Origin: Candidatus Zixiibacteriota bacterium
GTDB lineage: Bacteria; Zixibacteria; MSB-5A5; GN15; FEB-12
Direction of reading: 5' to 3'
Assembly (NCBI GenBank): GCA_028289585.1
Contig: JANQPI010000026.1
Span: 186,001 to 250,000 of the forward strand
DNA: 64,000 nt
The first letter of the stretch is position 1. Each line of letters opens with the position of its first letter. Below, piece after piece: positions 61,966 to 64,000 of the stretch. The translations under genes and the position numbers were made by a program. The notes beneath the pieces were generated by a model, which was not told the origin of the DNA, ran no database searches, and saw nothing but the letters and a program-made list of their open reading frames with translations.

Positions 61966-63689
61966 GATTCTGTCAGTTCACGATACTCCCGCCAGAAGCG
62001 ACGGGCTGTCGGTTCAAGTTGGGCGGCCCGCTCGTAGGCATCGCGGGCGCTCGCGGTATCACTGATCGCCCGGTAACACTGGCCGAGATTCCAGAGGATA
62101 CGCCAACTGTCAGGTTGTACGTCCGTAGCGCGGGTCAGCAGTTCAATAGCAACCCGGTAGTTACCGGTGTTTCGTTCAATGATGGCGAGATTGTTCAGTG
62201 CCGACGCGTAATTGGGACGCAATACCAGTGCGAGCTTGTAATCCCGTTTGGCAGCGTCAATCGAATCAAGGCGGGTGAGGGCTTTGGCTCGATTGTAGTA
62301 TGCGCTGGCCGATTCTTCTAGTTTAACGAGGCGGTTGTATACAGCGTAGGCTGAGTCGTGCCGGTCGAGATCGCTGTAGGCTCCACCGAGGTTTATGAGT
62401 CCCGCACTATTGGTCGGCTCAAGACTGATCAGCTCCCGGTAAACTGCTGCGGCATCGCGAATCCGATCCTGGCGACGGTACGTAAGGCCGAGGTTGAAGC
62501 GCGCCTTACTGTTCTGTGGATCAAGCACAACTGCGCGTTCATACAAAGCGGCTGCCGAGTCGAGCTCGTTGCGTGCGGAGTAGAGGAGTGCCAGATTGTA
62601 CACCGCACGGGTGTAGGCCGGATTGGCAATCAGCGCGCGCTGGTACGCACCCAGAGCCGCGGTCGTGTCGCCTCGACGCTGATAGATCAGTCCTAGATTG
62701 AAGTGCGATTGATAGTGCGTCGAATCTACCGCGATCGATGCCTGATATGCATCGATCGCAGCAACAGCATTCCCCAATCGAGATTCCACAACGCCAAGGT
62801 TGTACCAGTAACGCTTCCAGTGTGGCCGGATTTCGAGTGCTCGTCGATAGGCTGATGCCAAGCGGTCGTCGGTGTTGAGATCTTCGTACAACGTGATGAG
62901 GTTTCGATACACCTTGATCTTCTTGAGACCAAGTGCTTCCGCCTTTTCGAAAGCCGCTGCGGCATCCTCTCGCTCTCCGCGATCGCGAAGGATGAGTCCG
63001 CGATTGAAGTGGGCCTCGGCAAAGGCGGGTCGTAACCGAATCGCCTCGGCATAGTGAGCCAATGCTGAGTCAGGCTGATCGGTACGCGCAAACATGAGCC
63101 CGAGATTGTAAATAGCTGCGGCACTCGCAGTCGATCGCTTGATATCGAGCGCTGAGCGAAACCAGACAATGGCACTGTCGTAGCGGTCAAGGCGTGCAAA
63201 CAACAACCCAAGATTGTAACGGGGCGGGTAGTACGAGGCGCGCAAGCGAGCTGCCCGACGGTAACTCTCTTCCGAATCGGCATAGCGGTTCAGATGCTGC
63301 TGAGCCAGTCCCAGGTTGTACCAGGCGCGCGCGTAAGTCGAATCCAGGCTGAGCGCCGAGTCGAGCAGCGTAACCGCATCGGTATACCTGCCGTTACGAA
63401 CGAGTACCACGGCGCTATCGTTGCAGGCGACCGCTTCCGGCGAGGAACTCAAGTTCTGATCGTAGTCATCGACATCTGCCAGAAGAAGACCGTCGGTGTC
63501 TTGGTCGGCAACGAGCGCAAACTCAGATTCAGACTCGTCGTCGGCGGAAACCGAACGGACCGAGTCGAAGACGGCAGGGGTGATGGTGATCACGGCCTCG
63601 CGAACTTTCAGGCTCGACTCCCCGGTGACAATCGCGTAGGCAAAGACCGCGACCGCAAGCAGGCCGGCGACGATGTTAATGAGACGCAT
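61962..63689 (-). CDS. Periplasmic TPR-repeat protein
   Basis: 575 residues from the ATG at 63689. A single membrane anchor/signal lies at the N-terminus (INIVAGLLAVAVFAYAIV). From about residue 100 there are about thirteen TPR repeats in tandem, e.g. ARAWYNLGLAQQHLNRYADSEESYRRAARL, YPPRYNLGLLFARLDRYDSAIVWFRSAL, AEAHFNRGLILRDRGEREDAAAAFEKAEAL. It probably acts as a protein-binding scaffold in the periplasm. It overlaps both its upstream neighbour (ATP-grasp, by 14 bases) and its downstream neighbour (outer-membrane barrel, by four), so the three genes are tightly coupled. Confidence 0.9.
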   Translation of the reverse strand: MRLINIVAGLLAVAVFAYAIVTGESSLKVREAVITITPAVFDSVRSVSADDESESEFALVADQDTDGLLLADVDDYDQNLSSSPEAVACNDSAVVLVRNGRYTDAVTLLDSALSLDSTYARAWYNLGLAQQHLNRYADSEESYRRAARLRASYYPPRYNLGLLFARLDRYDSAIVWFRSALDIKRSTASAAAIYNLGLMFARTDQPDSALAHYAEAIRLRPAFAEAHFNRGLILRDRGEREDAAAAFEKAEALGLKKIKVYRNLITLYEDLNTDDRLASAYRRALEIRPHWKRYWYNLGVVESRLGNAVAAIDAYQASIAVDSTHYQSHFNLGLIYQRRGDTTAALGAYQRALIANPAYTRAVYNLALLYSARNELDSAAALYERAVVLDPQNSKARFNLGLTYRRQDRIRDAAAVYRELISLEPTNSAGLINLGGAYSDLDRHDSAYAVYNRLVKLEESASAYYNRAKALTRLDSIDAAKRDYKLALVLRPNYASALNNLAIIERNTGNYRVAIELLTRATDVQPDSWRILWNLGQCYRAISDTASARDAYERAAQLEPTARRFWREYRELTES

Positions 63690-64000
63690 CACGGAGCACC
63701 TGGCGCAGTCCGCGCCCGTTGGCAAGTTGGATCGCCAGTCCTGGTCGGGCGTTGACTTCAATGATCACCGGACCCAAACGACTGTCGAGAACAAAGTCGA
63801 CCCCAACGTACCCGAGTCCGACGAGTTCCGGTATTTGGCGGGACATCTCCAGAATGGAATCGAATCCGGGAATGACGTGACCCGACAATGGCTGTTGCGA
63901 CTCGGGATGTTTCTCCACGATACGATTTCGCCAGCAGCCGAGTGTCGTGCGACCGGTGTCGATGTCGATCCCAATCCCTAAGCCTCCCTGGTGCAGGTTC
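63676..64000 (-). CDS. ATP-grasp alpha-L-glutamate ligase-like protein (partial)
   Basis: The frame stays open to the window edge, so only the last 107 residues are visible. They match the C-terminal part of ATP-grasp alpha-L-glutamate ligase-like (RimK-related) proteins: NLHQGGLGIGIDIDTGRTT (edge of the visible part), then GYVGVDFVLDSRLGPVIIEVNARPGLAIQLANGRGLRQVL, where EVNARPG is the metal-binding loop typical of the fold. In other bacteria this protein is found beside an inactive transglutaminase-type membrane protein, which would lie beyond the edge. Here TPR and barrel genes follow in the same operon. Confidence 0.85.
   Translation of the reverse strand, partial: NLHQGGLGIGIDIDTGRTTLGCWRNRIVEKHPESQQPLSGHVIPGFDSILEMSRQIPELVGLGYVGVDFVLDSRLGPVIIEVNARPGLAIQLANGRGLRQVLRDASH

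Overview
The window reads as a chromosomal segment of a Gram-negative, mesophilic, moderately GC-rich bacterium. Lipobox proteins, an outer-membrane beta-barrel and groESL under a CIRCE element all fit this. Secreted proteins ending in paired dockerin-like tails (motif LIDHLF-I/L-SF), one protein with a type-IX-like C-terminal sorting domain, and a spoVG gene beside prs and rplY suggest an uncultured lineage of the FCB superphylum, possibly Zixibacteria-like. That placement is inference from gene content; no rRNA gene is present.

Layout. 0-2.4 kb: groES-groEL with CIRCE and terminator. 2.4-4.5 kb: two small membrane proteins, then a GlcE-like FAD protein overlapping a CoA-binding protein. 4.7-7.1 kb: large secreted BNR/metal-binding-repeat/dockerin protein. 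7.1-9.1 kb (minus): cytidylate-kinase-like protein and glycosyltransferase. 9.3-12.1 kb: DUF4139-type protein and TPR protein. 12.2-14.6 kb: priA. 14.7-17.7 kb (minus): ispE-spoVG-tRNA-Gln-prs-rplY. 17.9-21.7 kb: aconitase, preceded by a short overlapping leader ORF, and class II aldolase. 21.7-22.3 kb: a 78-residue HTH protein behind an elaborate array of inverted repeats. 22.4-30.8 kb: gcvT-comB, a degenerate peptidase/TPR protein, a BatA-type protein, an ABC-F ATPase and a flavoprotein. 30.9-32.2 kb: secreted tandem C-type-lectin-like protein. 32.4-36.6 kb: yajC-def-fmt-rng and a CYTH protein. 36.6-40.8 kb: lipoproteins and a beta-helix protein. 41-45.5 kb: tRNA-Ser followed by a decayed integrative islet (integrase fragment, truncated ORF, excisionase-like HTH, complete tyrosine recombinase). 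45.5-48.2 kb (minus): oxidoreductase, ankyrin lipoprotein, acyltransferase. 48.4-56.8 kb: M6-type metalloprotease with dockerin tail, 1-Cys peroxiredoxin, flippase-like membrane protein, FG-GAP/dockerin protein. 57-64 kb: HerA-like ATPase, PilZ protein, SOUL lipoprotein, then a minus-strand operon of an ATP-grasp ligase (running off the edge), a TPR protein and an outer-membrane barrel protein.

Most genes are housekeeping or envelope genes. The most unusual signals are the half-site array before the mini-regulator at 21.99 kb, the leader ORF overlapping the aconitase start, five genes whose promoters sit directly against the start codon, the ATP-grasp/TPR/barrel operon, and the family of dockerin-tailed exported proteins with no cohesin in view.
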